64,000 nucleotides of DNA from Yersinia ruckeri ATCC 29473 (GCF_000754815.1 NZ_KN150747.1:2886896-2950895); one strand, 5' to 3'. Positions 18,206 through 28,130 are shown, numbered from the stretch's first letter. The notes: a model not told the origin generated them from the letters alone. Made by a program: numbers and translations.

Positions 18206-19043
18206 TCAGGACACCGGAATAACCTGTCTCCACTTTTCTTCATGCAGGCAAGGCGGTAAACCACCGTTGTTCGTATGAGGGCGATAAACGTTGTAATAAC
18301 CATTTATCCACTGGTTTATATCGCGTACTGCATGGCTAAAATCACTATAACCACCTTTCGGAAGCCATTCACTTTTAAGGCTGCGAAAGACTCTTTCTAT
18401 CGGCGAATTATCCAGGCAATTCCCTCTGCGACTCATACTTTGCATTACCCCATCACGCCAGAGTAATTTCCTGTATTTATTGCTTTTATATTGAACCCCT
18501 TGATCTGAATGAAACAGCAGACGGCCATCACGAGGTCGTGTTTCCAGAGCGTTACGCAAAGCCCGGCACACCGCATCAGCATCAGCGGTTAATGAGAGGG
18601 CTGAACCGATAATCCGGCGTGAATATAAATCAATAACAAGCGCGAGATAGCACCATCTGTCCTGCAGGCGAATAAAACTGATATCACCACACCAGACGCG
18701 GTTTGGTGTGGCGGGGTTAAACTGCCGGTTCAATAAGTTTGGTAATGCCGGACTGTTGTCTTCATTTACCCGGTAGCGATGTTTAACAGGCTGGCGACTA
18801 GTCAGCCCGCATTCCTGCATCAGTCGTCGCGCCAGCCATCGACCTGCATTAACGCCACTCTGGCGCAATATCTGACTGATTGCCCGACTACCTGCAGCAC
18901 CACGACTGAGAGTCATGGAATTCTCTCACCCGACTTCGTAATTCAATTCTTTGTGCATTAACAGGACGCTTTACCTGCGCGTAATAAACGCTACGGTGAA
19001 TACCGAATAAATGACAAAGGATCTGCACAGGCCAACTTTGCTT
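18206..19043 (-). pseudogene. IS3-family OrfB (transposase), frameshifted
   Basis: The open part from ATG 18916 down to 18206 carries the rve core: [13 protein letters not shown] (first Asp), [13 protein letters not shown] (second Asp) and [15 protein letters not shown] (Glu), ending [17 protein letters not shown]. The N-terminal part, SWPVQILCHLFGIHRSVYYA to RSRVREFHD, is in another frame upstream (19043 to about 18922). One extra base near 18920 explains this, and it is not the usual -1 slip between orfA and orfB. The element is therefore probably not able to move on its own. Confidence 0.75.
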
Positions 19044-19055
19044 TTAGCCGTGTGA

Positions 19056-19373
19056 TTAGCGCGATAACTTTCCGGGGGCTTCGCTCATCAGCACGGCAGC
19101 CTGCTTTAGTATTTCTTTTTCCATCTCAAGACGCTTTATCTGTGCTTTAAGCTGCTGAATTTCGCGTTGTTCAGGAGTAATGGCATTGCCAACGGGCTCA
19201 ATACCTTGAATTTCCTGCTTATACAGCCGTATCCATTTGCGCAAATGGTCAGGGTTGAGTTCGAGCGCCTGAGCGACTTCCCGTACATCTCGCTGGTATT
19301 CAACAACCTGTTCGATAGCTTCGAGTTTGAACTCTGGGGAAAATGTGCGTTTAATCCGACGATTTTTGATCAT
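19056..19373 (-). CDS. IS3-family OrfA
   Basis: 105 residues. Helix-turn-helix at about 12-60 (FSPEFKLEAIEQVVEYQRDV, VAQALELNPDHLRKWIR) and a leucine-zipper segment REIQQLKAQIKRLEMEKEIL near the end, the standard OrfA layout for binding the terminal repeats and dimerising with the OrfAB transposase. It begins 70 bases inside the right end of the element. It looks intact, but its OrfB partner is frameshifted. Confidence 0.85.
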   Translation of the reverse strand: MIKNRRIKRTFSPEFKLEAIEQVVEYQRDVREVAQALELNPDHLRKWIRLYKQEIQGIEPVGNAITPEQREIQQLKAQIKRLEMEKEILKQAAVLMSEAPGKLSR

Positions 19374-19559
19374 GCATCACCTCACGTTCACTGTTTTAAC
19401 ATTAACAGGATTTCGAGGTGTCCTGAATTATTGATCCACTACAAAGTGAGCGTTGTATCTAATCCTGGGGGCAGGTCAGCCAGACTATCCTGCTCAAAAA
19501 AGCTTCGCCGCCAAGGTGTCGCCATTCTGTCACCACTTTTCAATTTTTGATGATCGCTT

Positions 19560-19681
19560 AAAACAAAAAAACCGCCTCTCGGCGGTTAACGACATACTCA
19601 TACTACTTTGTTTTACTTATACTATTTTCCATGGTGCCCGGGGCGGGACTTGAACCCGCACAGCCATAAGCCGAGGGATTT
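19560..19681. repeat. Prophage attachment site, right copy (attR)
   Basis: Identical to 5493-5614 over 122 bp. This copy is joined to the 5' part of tRNA-Leu and so rebuilds a complete tRNA gene and its terminator. Integration thus left the tRNA functional. Confidence 0.93.
19570..19587 (-). terminator. Terminator of the pgsA-tRNA transcript
   Basis: On the minus strand AACCGCC, loop GAGA, GGCGGTT, then a run of T. It follows tRNA-Leu by 45 bases. The same terminator is duplicated at 5503-5520 inside attL. Confidence 0.9.
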
Positions 19682-19717
19682 TAAATCCCTTGTGTCTACC
19701 GATTTCACCACCCGGGC
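19632..19717 (-). tRNA. leuZ: tRNA-Leu (anticodon UAA)
   Basis: 86 bases including encoded CCA, 5' end GCCCGGGTGG pairing with CCGGGC before the CCA, anticodon loop with TAA in GGGATTTAAAATCCC, long variable arm, and T arm GCGGGTTCAAGTCCCGC. It is third in the Gly-Cys-Leu row after pgsA, as in E. coli glyW-cysT-leuZ. Its 3' part is the prophage attachment core. Confidence 0.95.
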
Positions 19718-19727
19718 TCAGGAAAAT

Positions 19728-19801
19728 TGGAGGCGCGTCCCGGAGTCGAACCGAGGTAGACGGATTTGCAATCCGTAGCATGGCCACTCTGCCAACGCGC
19801 C
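19728..19801 (-). tRNA. cysT: tRNA-Cys (anticodon GCA)
   Basis: 74 bases with CCA; acceptor GGCGCGT pairs with ACGCGCC, the anticodon arm reads ACGGATTGCAAATCCGT and the T arm is CTCGGTTCGACTCCGGG. Placed between tRNA-Gly and tRNA-Leu in the same transcript. Confidence 0.95.
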
Positions 19802-19853
19802 GTATTCTTCATTGCCTTACTACTCAAACTCGCTATTGCAAGCTTTATAAATT

Positions 19854-19929
<76 letters not shown>

Positions 19930-20073
19930 AACATCAGAACTTACTGATTTCTTTTGCTATCTTTCGGCATTCATTGCTGCCGTCTGATGCGATGCATTCT
20001 ACTTACCTGACGCAATGAGTCAATAAGATTATCAAACAAAAATGTCCGTTTGCTGCTTTTTCCGGCGCTTCGA

Positions 20074-20622
20074 TCAAGGTTCGAGCAAATCTTTCCAAGC
20101 CGCATTCAAATATTGAAACATTGACCAGAAAGTCAGTACCGCTGCAATGTATAACAAAACGAAGCCAGCAAGTTCGACCGACGCGTTTGGACGCCATAAT
20201 AGCCCTACAAGCGACATCATTTGTGCAGTGGTTTTTACTTTACCAACCCAGGAAACCGCTACACTACTGCGTTTACCCAGTTCTGCCATCCATTCACGTA
20301 ATGAAGAAATTATAATTTCACGGGCTATCATTGTGGCTGCTGGCAATGTAATCCACCAAGCATGGTAGTATTCCGCTACCAGTACCAGTGCAATGGCGAC
20401 CATGACTTTATCAGCAACAGGATCCAGAAAGGCACCGAAACGCGTGGTCTGTTTCCAACGCCGAGCTAAAAACCCGTCAAACCAATCAGTTGCGGCTGCA
20501 AAAACAAAAATGCCTGCACACACCACCGGTGCCCATACGAACGGCAAATAAAATGCCAGTACGAAGAACGGGATAAGTGCAATACGGAACAAGGTAAGCC
20601 AAGTGGGTATATTCAATTGCAT
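20074..20622 (-). CDS. pgsA: CDP-diacylglycerol-glycerol-3-phosphate 3-phosphatidyltransferase
   Basis: 182 residues, the same length as E. coli PgsA. It makes phosphatidylglycerol phosphate from CDP-diacylglycerol and glycerol 3-phosphate in the inner membrane. The CDP-alcohol phosphotransferase motif (D-G-x2-A-R-x8-G-x3-D-x3-D) is seen as [11 protein letters not shown], then [13 protein letters not shown] at about residues 45-72. Several hydrophobic helices follow. It sits between uvrC and the tRNA row, the normal enterobacterial order. Confidence 0.95.
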   Translation of the reverse strand: MQLNIPTWLTLFRIALIPFFVLAFYLPFVWAPVVCAGIFVFAAATDWFDGFLARRWKQTTRFGAFLDPVADKVMVAIALVLVAEYYHAWWITLPAATMIAREIIISSLREWMAELGKRSSVAVSWVGKVKTTAQMMSLVGLLWRPNASVELAGFVLLYIAAVLTFWSMFQYLNAAWKDLLEP

Positions 20623-20680
20623 AATGCTTCGATAACTATCTGGCTAAAGTGGATATGATGAGTATGGTGCAATATTATGT

Positions 20681-22513
20681 TCAGTGTTTCAATGCATTGT
20701 AAATTTTTTCTGCCAATGCTTGTGAAATACTTGGCACTTTTGCAATTTCCTCGACGCTGGCGTTAAGTAAAGGTTGAAGTCCGCCCATATACTTCAACAG
20801 TATTTGCCGCCGTTTGGGGCCTACGCCCTCGATCAGTTCTAATGCGCTCGTATTTTTTACTTTTGACCGGCGCTGTCTGTGACCCGTAATTGCATGGTTA
20901 TGCGATTCATCACGGATATGTTGGATTAAATGCAGTGCCGGAGAATCCGAAGGCAGTGAAACGCCCTCACCTTCAGCCACAAAAAACAGCGTTTCTAATC
21001 CGGCTTTGCGATCGCTTCCTTTCGCTACGCCAATCAACAGCGGTTTTTGCTTATCCCAAGGCACATTAAGCTCAGCAAAAACATCAATCGCCTGAGCCAA
21101 CTGGCCTTTACCACCATCAATAAAGATAACATCGGGCACTTTCTGCTCATCAATCGCTTTGCCATAGCGCCGTTTCAATACCTGAGCCATCGCCGCATAA
21201 TCATCACCTGGCGTGATGCCCGTAATATTGTAGCGTCTATATTCGGATTTCACAGGCCCATTCGCATCAAATACGACACAGGAAGCGACAGTTTGCTCTC
21301 CCATCGTGTGGCTGATATCGAAACACTCCATACGATTAATCTCATCAAGCTTAAGCGCTTGCACCAACGCTTTCATTCGCTGATGAATCGTTGACTGTTG
21401 TGACAATCGTGTCACCAGCGCTGTTGCCGCATTCGTTCGCGCCAACTTCAAATAACGCGCCCGATCACCACGAGGACGGCTTTGAATCTGTATTTTTCGG
21501 CCAGCCAATTCGCTTAACGATTCGGCAAGCAGATCTTTTTCTGTCAAAGTGAAATCAAGTAGGATCTCTCCTGGTAAGGTTCTAGACTGGCTACCTTGCA
21601 GATAAAATTGTCCAACAAATGTCTGCACAACCTCACTCAGCTCGGTGCCATTCGGCACTTTGGGAAAATAGCTGCGGCTACCCAGCACTTTCCCCTGCCT
21701 GATAAACAGAACATGTACGCAGGCCAGACCCGACTCGAAAGCTACGCCAATAACATCCAGATCTTCATGACTTCCCGAAACAAACTGTTTTTCAGTCACC
21801 CGACGAACCGCCTGTATTTGATCCCTTATACGTGCGGCTTCTTCAAAATGAAGCAAGTGGCTGGCTTTTTCCATGCGGGAAATCAATTGAGTAAGAACTT
21901 GCTGATCTTTTCCTGACAGAAACAACCGCACGTAATCAACCTGACGCTGATATTCTCCTTCACTCACCAAACCTGTAACGCAAGGCCCTAAACACCGCCC
22001 AATCTGATACTGCAAACAAGGTCGGGAACGATTTCGATAAACGCTATTTTCACACTGCCGAATGGGGAAGAGTTTTTGCAGCAATGCCAGGGTTTCACGC
22101 ACGGCATAAGAATTAGGAAACGGACCAAAATACTCGCCCTTTTCATGTTTGGCTCCCCGATGTGTAGCAAGCCGCGGGTGGGTATCTGCGCTTAGAAAAA
22201 TAAGTGGGTATGATTTATCGTCTCGCAGTAAGACATTATATCTAGGCTGGTAAAGCTTAATATAATTATGCTCAAGTAACAGTGCCTCGGTTTCAGTATG
22301 CGTGACCGTGACGTCTATCTGGGCGATGTTCTTTACCAATGTCTCGGTTTTGCGGCTGTTTACCTGCGTACGGAAGTAGCTGGTCAGTCGTTTTTTCAGA
22401 TCTTTCGCTTTGCCAACATAGATAACAGTGCCCTTTGCATCGTACATACGATAAACACCGGGCTGGCTGGTTACTGTTTTTAAAAACTCTTTCGCATCAA
22501 AGCATTCAGTCAC
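20681..22513 (-). CDS. uvrC: UvrABC excinuclease subunit C
   Basis: 610 residues from GTG 22513, equal to the E. coli length; this start overlaps the uvrY stop by 8 bases, and the longer frame from 22534 adds only non-conserved residues. The N-terminal GIY-YIG nuclease ([20 protein letters not shown]) makes the 3' cut and the C-terminal RNase H-like domain ([31 protein letters not shown]) the 5' cut. A UVR motif ([11 protein letters not shown]) lies near residue 210, and two helix-hairpin-helix motifs end the protein ([18 protein letters not shown]). It performs dual incision in nucleotide excision repair with UvrA and UvrB. Confidence 0.97.
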   Translation of the reverse strand: MTECFDAKEFLKTVTSQPGVYRMYDAKGTVIYVGKAKDLKKRLTSYFRTQVNSRKTETLVKNIAQIDVTVTHTETEALLLEHNYIKLYQPRYNVLLRDDKSYPLIFLSADTHPRLATHRGAKHEKGEYFGPFPNSYAVRETLALLQKLFPIRQCENSVYRNRSRPCLQYQIGRCLGPCVTGLVSEGEYQRQVDYVRLFLSGKDQQVLTQLISRMEKASHLLHFEEAARIRDQIQAVRRVTEKQFVSGSHEDLDVIGVAFESGLACVHVLFIRQGKVLGSRSYFPKVPNGTELSEVVQTFVGQFYLQGSQSRTLPGEILLDFTLTEKDLLAESLSELAGRKIQIQSRPRGDRARYLKLARTNAATALVTRLSQQSTIHQRMKALVQALKLDEINRMECFDISHTMGEQTVASCVVFDANGPVKSEYRRYNITGITPGDDYAAMAQVLKRRYGKAIDEQKVPDVIFIDGGKGQLAQAIDVFAELNVPWDKQKPLLIGVAKGSDRKAGLETLFFVAEGEGVSLPSDSPALHLIQHIRDESHNHAITGHRQRRSKVKNTSALELIEGVGPKRRQILLKYMGGLQPLLNASVEEIAKVPSISQALAEKIYNALKH

Positions 22514-23162
22514 TATTAGACAACGTCTCCGCATTAAACAACCCGTGGCGTATTGCCAAGTGGGTTAACTCTACATCACCACTAATATTAAGCTTACTAA
22601 ACATTCGATAGCGATAACTATTTACCGTCTTGGGACTCAGATGCAACTGCTCCGAGATCTCATTGACTTTCTGGCCTTTCGTTATCATTAACATAATCTG
22701 CAACTCTCGCTCTGACAGACAGGCAAAAGGTGTATCAACCTGAGGTTCAAGCTGACTTAGCGCCATCTGTTGAGCAATATCAGACGCAATGTAACGTTGC
22801 CCTGAATGAACCGCACGAATGGCATTAATGACATCCTGGGGGGCCGCACCTTTACTCAGGTACCCTCCCGCTCCAGCTTGCATGACTTTAGCCGGTAAGG
22901 GGTTTTCCGTGTGAATAGTTAACATGATGACTTTGATATCAGGGGAGAAACGTAAAATTTTCCGAGTGGCTTCCAACCCACCGATGCCCGGCATATTCAT
23001 GTCCATTAAAACGATATCAACCGAATTGCTCCGACACCATTTTACCGCATCTTCACCACATTGCGCTTCGCCCAAGACTTTGATACCTCTGATATCTTCC
23101 AGAATGCGTCGTATCCCTGCGCGCACCAGTTCGTGGTCATCAACAAGAAGAACGCTAATCAA
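22506..23162 (-). CDS. uvrY: Response regulator UvrY (SirA/GacA type)
   Basis: 218 residues as in E. coli. The receiver domain has the phospho-acceptor Asp in [12 protein letters not shown] (about residue 54) and acidic pair DDHELVRAG; the C-terminal LuxR-type helix-turn-helix is [21 protein letters not shown] with [17 protein letters not shown]. It is phosphorylated by BarA and activates csrB/csrC-type small RNAs, so it feeds into motility and carbon control. It is coupled by overlap to uvrC, the conserved arrangement of gamma-proteobacteria. Confidence 0.96.
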   Translation of the reverse strand: MISVLLVDDHELVRAGIRRILEDIRGIKVLGEAQCGEDAVKWCRSNSVDIVLMDMNMPGIGGLEATRKILRFSPDIKVIMLTIHTENPLPAKVMQAGAGGYLSKGAAPQDVINAIRAVHSGQRYIASDIAQQMALSQLEPQVDTPFACLSERELQIMLMITKGQKVNEISEQLHLSPKTVNSYRYRMFSKLNISGDVELTHLAIRHGLFNAETLSNSD

Positions 23163-23895
23163 AGAAAATTCTCCAAAAAAATAAGGGCGTAACCTAATTA
23201 CTCTTTGTTTACGGCTGTGATATTACTTGTTTTCAACCAAAGAATGAATACAGAATAATTGCAAATTTACTTCTCTGTTTTTTGACGAAATTTATTTTTA
23301 CCGCGATCACTTTTTATGTTCCAATTGTTTAATCAGTAGGTTTTATTAGTGATCAGATAACAGACAGAAAATACATCATAAAGAATTGATTAATTTTACA
23401 ACATAACTTACTACAATAACTAATTATTAGTGCAATAAATAATTTCCAATAAGTTATTTTTTTAATTAAAAAAAGGCAAGATATTGATACAAGTATGAAT
23501 AATTCATTTACATGCAACTAAGTGACATATAAGAATAATTCCTAGCAGCAGCCTCATCGCTCCCCAAAAGTACAACATAAAAAAGCGCGATGGTCATTGA
23601 ACCCTCATGACTTAAACAGAATGCCTGCCGTGAACTTTATGAAGTTAATTAAATAACCGCACAATTTCTTACTTATTTAGCATAAAAATTCAACCATACA
23701 ATAAAAGCGGGAATTATCCGAATACGAAAAAAATGTTCGATCACTCTGTATATCATAACAATTAAACCTCACTCACTGAGTTATTCACTCCTCTGTGGTA
23801 TAATGTCGTAACTGTAAAAATGCTGCATTGAACTCTAAAAACGGCCTCTTTTTTAGGGATAATCACGCGGCAAACCATGTCCATTAGGAGACACC
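23163..23895. other. AT-rich spacer between uvrY and yecF with yecF promoter
   Basis: About 730 bases without a credible gene. TATAAT at 23799-23804 is a strong -10 box 92 bases upstream of yecF; a clear -35 box was not found. The rest is AT-rich with short A/T runs and must hold the uvrY promoter near 23200-23400. No tRNA or known small RNA could be recognised by eye. Confidence 0.5.
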
Positions 23896-24120
23896 ATGAG
23901 TAACTCAGAATTCACAACTTCCGCCGACCTCGAAACCCTGGCCCACGAGGTTACTTGCCTGAAAACAACCTTGACGCTCATGCTAAAAGCAATCGGTCAG
24001 GCCGATGCGGGGAAAGTTATTCTGAAAATGGAAGCATCGTTGCCTCAAATTGAGGACAAAGCCCAGCAAGAAGTATTCAAGAATACTATCGCACAAATCA
24101 AACACGTATTCCGCAAATAG
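23896..24120 (+). CDS. yecF: DUF2594 family protein YecF
   Basis: 74 residues, all helical, clearly similar to E. coli YecF over the whole length (HEVTCLKTTLTLMLKAIGQADAGK matches the conserved core). Strong AGGAGAC site before the ATG. Function unknown. In E. coli the gene also lies beside uvrY, so the position supports the call. Confidence 0.92.
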   Translation: MSNSEFTTSADLETLAHEVTCLKTTLTLMLKAIGQADAGKVILKMEASLPQIEDKAQQEVFKNTIAQIKHVFRK

Positions 24121-24134
24121 GCTAGGTATCTTCG

Positions 24135-24158
24135 CAGGCCCGAGAGTGTCTGGGCCTG
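24135..24158 (+). terminator. Weak hairpin after yecF
   Basis: CAGGCCC (24135-24141) pairs with GGGCCTG (24152-24158) across a 10-base loop, 15 bases after the yecF stop. The following TCTATAATTT is only partly T-rich. The remaining bases up to 24554 hold no gene that I can support. Confidence 0.5.
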
Positions 24159-24554
24159 TCTATAATTTAGGGTTTTCTACTTACCAACCAATAACTTATT
24201 GCTCTCTCTGATTGATACACTCTGGTATCCAAAATATCGCTATTTTTTATTCAAATAATTTCTCTTAACAGTTGCACCCTAGACTAAAATCGTGGACACG
24301 CTATTGTTCTCTGACAGCTAAAGTTTATCTTAGTAGATAGTTAATGAAAGAAGTGTTATGGGCGTAGAAAATGCAAAAGCGGCACTTGATTGACAAGCCA
24401 CAACATTGATGGGGAAAGAGCGCACTCTAAATATTAATGTGACGATATGCGCAGAATCTGCTTATATTTCCGTCAAAAATCAGCAGAGCCGAACCGTGAT
24501 AATCCAAATTCAGCTCTGATAGTGAGTCGATTCGTCACCCATACTCGGTGTGAA

Positions 24555-25310
24555 TCAGACTATCTTGGGTTGCCCATCAGAAGCCGTCGTTCCACCATCG
24601 ACAGGGATATTCGCGCCGTTGATAAAGCTGGCGTCATCGCTGGCGAGGAAAGCCATTACGGCGGCGATTTCCTCAGGCTCGGCTGCACGTCCGAGCGGAA
24701 TACGTTCATTAAACTTGTCGCGGATTTCTTGTGGCCAACCGTTCGTCATATTGGTTTTAACCAAACTCGGACATACCGAGTTGATTCGCACTCCGTCAGC
24801 ACCGTGATCCAACGCCATTGCACGCGTCAGATTGACCACCGCGCCTTTTGCAGCACAGTAGTATGCAGCGCCCCAATCCCCACCCAAGCCGGAAACGGAA
24901 GCCGTATTGACGATACTTCCTTTACTTTTTAATAGGTAAGGTAAGGCAAATTTTGAACAGAATACCACGCCATCAATATCAACACCGGCAATCCGACGCC
25001 AGTCTTCGACACTAGTTTCTAATACACTTCCAGCAACATGCACACCAGCATTATTCAGCAACACATCGATTCTGCCGAACTTTTCAGCAATGTTATCCAT
25101 CATCAGTTTAACGGCAACATGATCGGAAACATCAATAGGGTAAGCCAGCGCTTTCCCCTCAGGCAATGAGGACGCTACGGCTTCCGCCGCATCTTGATTC
25201 CAATCAGCCAACACAACAATGGCACCTTCGGAAGAGAAACGACGGGCTGCGGCTTCACCCATCCCATTACCACCACCCGTAATAACGACCACTTTGTTTT
25301 CAAATCGCAT
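24555..25310 (-). CDS. SDR oxidoreductase, probable meso-2,3-butanediol dehydrogenase
   Basis: 251 residues. Classical short-chain dehydrogenase: cofactor motif TGGGNGMGEAAARRF at the N-terminus, Asp after beta-2 in VVLADW (NAD preference), NNAG near 89, catalytic Ser in NTASVSGLGG and YxxxK in YYCAAKGAV (about residues 152-156). The sequence is very close to what I recall of the Serratia meso-2,3-butanediol dehydrogenase, which interconverts acetoin and 2,3-butanediol using NADH. It is a single gene with its own start site and no bud operon partners nearby. The exact substrate is inferred from similarity. Confidence 0.8.
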   Translation of the reverse strand: MRFENKVVVITGGGNGMGEAAARRFSSEGAIVVLADWNQDAAEAVASSLPEGKALAYPIDVSDHVAVKLMMDNIAEKFGRIDVLLNNAGVHVAGSVLETSVEDWRRIAGVDIDGVVFCSKFALPYLLKSKGSIVNTASVSGLGGDWGAAYYCAAKGAVVNLTRAMALDHGADGVRINSVCPSLVKTNMTNGWPQEIRDKFNERIPLGRAAEPEEIAAVMAFLASDDASFINGANIPVDGGTTASDGQPKIV

Positions 25311-25565
25311 TTGTTGCTCCCTTTATTTTAACTTGCCGATTTATCACACAAATAAAGTCATGCCGTTACCTTATAATGTTTTCTCTTCTTATACTAACTC
25401 TAAACAGGTATAAAAAATTTAGCGCTAAAAAGAGCGCTATTTCAGTATAAAAGGGCTAAATATAGTGAAATAGAAAAATATAAAAATCATACAAACCAAA
25501 TGGTTAGCCTAATACTAATAACATAAAGTGATAAATTAATCGGCCACAAGTGAGTGAGGTTTATT
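25311..25565. other. Spacer with a TAGCGCT hairpin
   Basis: Mostly AT-rich. TAGCGCT at 25420-25426 and AGCGCTA at 25433-25439 form a 7-bp stem about 110 bases upstream of the SDR start. No gene is seen. It leads into two short-sequence-repeat tracts and an integrase remnant. Confidence 0.5.
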
Positions 25566-25625
25566 GAATTGAATTGAATTGGATTGGATTGGATTGGATT
25601 GGATTGGATTGGATTGGATTGGATT
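25566..25625. repeat. Pentanucleotide short-sequence repeat
   Basis: Twelve uninterrupted 5-base units: three GAATT followed by nine GGATT. The tract lies in non-coding DNA about 255 bases upstream of the SDR gene (its own direction is leftward). Such tracts gain and lose units by slippage. Confidence 0.95.
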
Positions 25626-25869
25626 AGTGAAAAAATAAAACTTGGTGAACGATCTATCCTGATAGATATTTTGGATGCAAGTCAATCCGTACCAAATCCT
25701 AGCCGGGCATTGAAGAAATCAATAATTAAAATAATTTCAATAATATAGACTTCCCCTCGAGCAAATCTCGTCGTTGAAAACCTCAAATTCAGGTAACCAA
25801 ACACGATAGAGAAATCATTGTATTCATGCAATATAATTTATAAATATAAACTCCACTCCACATGAAAAC

Positions 25870-25925
25870 AATAAACAATAAACAATAAACAATAAACAAT
25901 AAATAATAAATAATAAATAATAAAT
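25870..25925. repeat. Heptanucleotide short-sequence repeat
   Basis: Eight 7-base units: four AATAAAC followed by four AATAAAT, no interruptions. It is 245 bases from the pentanucleotide tract and just left of the integrase remnant. Non-coding. Confidence 0.95.
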
Positions 25926-25938
25926 AATTAACATCTAA

Positions 25939-26166
25939 AATAATAAAATTCGAGTTAATTTAAATAAGGCTTGGAAGGCGGAATTAAAAAAAGCCGGAAT
26001 AGATAATTTCAGATTCTATGATTTAAGATACACTTGGGCGAGTTGGTTAGTTCAATCCAGCGTTCCTATTTCTGCTTTACAAGAAATGGGTGGATGGGAA
26101 TCAATTGAAATGGTGAAAAGATATGTGTATTTTTCACCAAATCATTTAAATGAACATGCCAGATAA
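25939..26166 (+). pseudogene. Phage/island integrase, C-terminal remnant
   Basis: 75 codons without a start. [20 protein letters not shown] corresponds to the FHDLRHTWASW box of tyrosine recombinases, with both box histidines changed to Tyr while Arg is kept. [29 protein letters not shown] carries the nucleophile Tyr region. The N-terminal three quarters are gone. It ends 89 bases from the 3' end of tRNA-Lys, the usual place of an integrase, so an element once sat in this tRNA. Confidence 0.85.
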
Positions 26167-26254
26167 ATAGAAGAAATATTTAATGACTGTGTCAAAAATA
26201 TGTCCAATGGAATAGATTTTAAATTAGAATTTAATACTAACTAATTGATTTTGT

Positions 26255-26330
<76 letters not shown>

Positions 26331-26688
26331 AACGAATGGAATTATTCTCCTGTTAACTGCCAGTGTCAAACACTTCATCTCATTTTTTACCGTAATCGAT
26401 TAATTATGCCGCATGTTGCGATTAATTGTTCTGGTAACTCAAGCGATTATTGTGAGTTGTCAGGGAACATGTTGTAATTCTGATTACTGTGATGGAGTTA
26501 ACAAATTTCATTGAGCGAAATATAAACAGTAGAAAATGAACGACACGAAGAATATTGTATAAAAATTGTTACTTAAATATTAAATCTATCCTATGTTACT
26601 AAGTGCATAGTCCGAGTTAGACAGGCAGAGTAAATAATCCAAAGAGCCAATTTAGAGCTCAAAAAACATCACTATACAGGAAGAGGGA
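26331..26688. other. cycA upstream region
   Basis: About 358 bases with no gene. It must contain the promoters of tRNA-Lys (leftward) and cycA (rightward). No clear consensus boxes or regulator site could be picked out by eye. Confidence 0.4.
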
Positions 26689-28113
26689 ATGGGAAAGATG
26701 GTAGACCAATCCAAGATAGCCACAAGCACACGGCAAGAACCTGAAGAGCATCTTCAGCGCAACCTATCCAATCGGCATATTCAGTTAATTGCCATTGGCG
26801 GAGCCATCGGTACCGGGTTGTTTATGGGCTCGGGGAAAACCATCAGTCTGGCAGGACCTTCGATCATTTTCGTGTACATGATTATCGGCTTTATGCTGTT
26901 TTTCGTGATGCGAGCGATGGGCGAACTGCTACTGTCCAATTTGAATTACAAATCTTTTAGCGACTTCGCTGCCGATCTGTTAGGGCCATGGGCCGGTTTT
27001 TTCACTGGCTGGACCTATTGGTTCTGTTGGGTCATCACCGGGATTGCTGATGTCGTCGCCATTACCGCCTATGCCCAGTTCTGGTTCCCCGGGTTTTCAC
27101 AGTGGATAGCATCATTACTGGTGGTTTTGCTGTTACTCTCGCTGAATCTGGTCACAGTAAAAATGTTTGGGGAGATGGAATTCTGGTTTGCGATGATCAA
27201 AATTGTGGCGATCGTCGCCTTGATTTTTGCCGGGTTGACCATGGTGCTGATGAGCTATCAGTCGCCGTCAGGCACCGTCGCCTCGTTCAGTCATTTGTGG
27301 AATGATGGTGGCATGTTCCCGAAAGGAATCAGCGGTTTCTTTGCCGGTTTCCAGATTGCCGTATTTGCGTTTGTCGGAATTGAGCTGGTGGGAACCACGG
27401 CGGCAGAAACCAAAGATCCAGAGGTAGTATTGCCTCGCGCCATTAACTCCATTCCTATTCGGATTATCATGTTCTATGTCTTCGCTTTGATCATGATTAT
27501 GTCCGTCACTCCTTGGGGTTCTGTCGTGGCGGATAAGAGTCCGTTCGTCGAGTTATTTGTCTTGGTTGGCCTGCCTGCTGCTGCCAGCGTCATTAACTTC
27601 GTGGTGCTAACCTCCGCAGCATCCTCGGCTAACAGCGGCGTTTTCTCCACCAGCCGTATGCTGTTTGGTCTAGCAAAAGAAGGCGATGCGCCGAAACAGT
27701 TTGGCATTTTATCTCGTCGTTCGGTGCCAGCATCTGGGCTGACTTTCTCCTGTATTTGTCTACTTGGCGGAGTCGTACTGATTTATTTGATTCCTAATGT
27801 CATGACTGTCTTTACGTTGGTTACAACCGTATCGGCAATTCTGTTTATGTTCGTTTGGACTATTATCCTGTGTTCATATCTGGTCTACCGTAAACGTCGC
27901 CCAGCGCTGCATAAGAAATCCATTTATAAAATGCCGGCCGGTATTCTAATGTCGTGGGTTTGTATGGCATTTTTTGTCTTTGTGCTGGTATTGCTGACCT
28001 TGCAGGAAGATACCCGTCAGGCGCTGATTGTCACACCGCTGTGGTTCGTTCTTTTAGCCGTATCTTATTCGATACTGAAAAAACGCAGAACCCGCTTATT
28101 TGATAATAAATAA
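26689..28113 (+). CDS. cycA: D-serine/D-alanine/glycine transporter
   Basis: 474 residues, near-identical to E. coli CycA over most of its length (NRHIQLIAIGGAIGTGLFMG, then VTAYAQFWFP- and FVGIELVGTTAAETKDP-type blocks). It is an amino acid-polyamine-organocation permease with 12 membrane helices that imports glycine, D-alanine, D-serine and D-cycloserine with protons. AGGAAGAGGG precedes ATG 26689; a second ATG at 26698 (MVDQ) matches the E. coli start and is equally possible. A terminator follows. Single-gene unit. Confidence 0.94.
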   Translation: MGKMVDQSKIATSTRQEPEEHLQRNLSNRHIQLIAIGGAIGTGLFMGSGKTISLAGPSIIFVYMIIGFMLFFVMRAMGELLLSNLNYKSFSDFAADLLGPWAGFFTGWTYWFCWVITGIADVVAITAYAQFWFPGFSQWIASLLVVLLLLSLNLVTVKMFGEMEFWFAMIKIVAIVALIFAGLTMVLMSYQSPSGTVASFSHLWNDGGMFPKGISGFFAGFQIAVFAFVGIELVGTTAAETKDPEVVLPRAINSIPIRIIMFYVFALIMIMSVTPWGSVVADKSPFVELFVLVGLPAAASVINFVVLTSAASSANSGVFSTSRMLFGLAKEGDAPKQFGILSRRSVPASGLTFSCICLLGGVVLIYLIPNVMTVFTLVTTVSAILFMFVWTIILCSYLVYRKRRPALHKKSIYKMPAGILMSWVCMAFFVFVLVLLTLQEDTRQALIVTPLWFVLLAVSYSILKKRRTRLFDNK

Positions 28114-28130
28114 TTTGTAGCCGTTAATAA

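Larger units (their letters stand above)
18189..19443 (-). mobile_element. IS3-family insertion sequence, 1255 bp
   Basis: The ends are TGTAGTGGATCA on the left and TGATCCACTACA on the right, part of imperfect inverted repeats of about 27 bp that continue to TCAGGACACC. They are flanked by the 3-bp target duplication AAG (18186-18188 and 19444-19446), as expected for IS3 elements. The transposase genes are on the minus strand. It is nested in the older OrfA fragment. Clean ends and target duplication show a fairly recent insertion, although orfB is frameshifted. Confidence 0.9.

Noticed and set aside
25566-25925. CRISPR array
   Set aside because: The repeats are 5 and 7 bases long, contiguous and without spacers; no cas gene is in the window.
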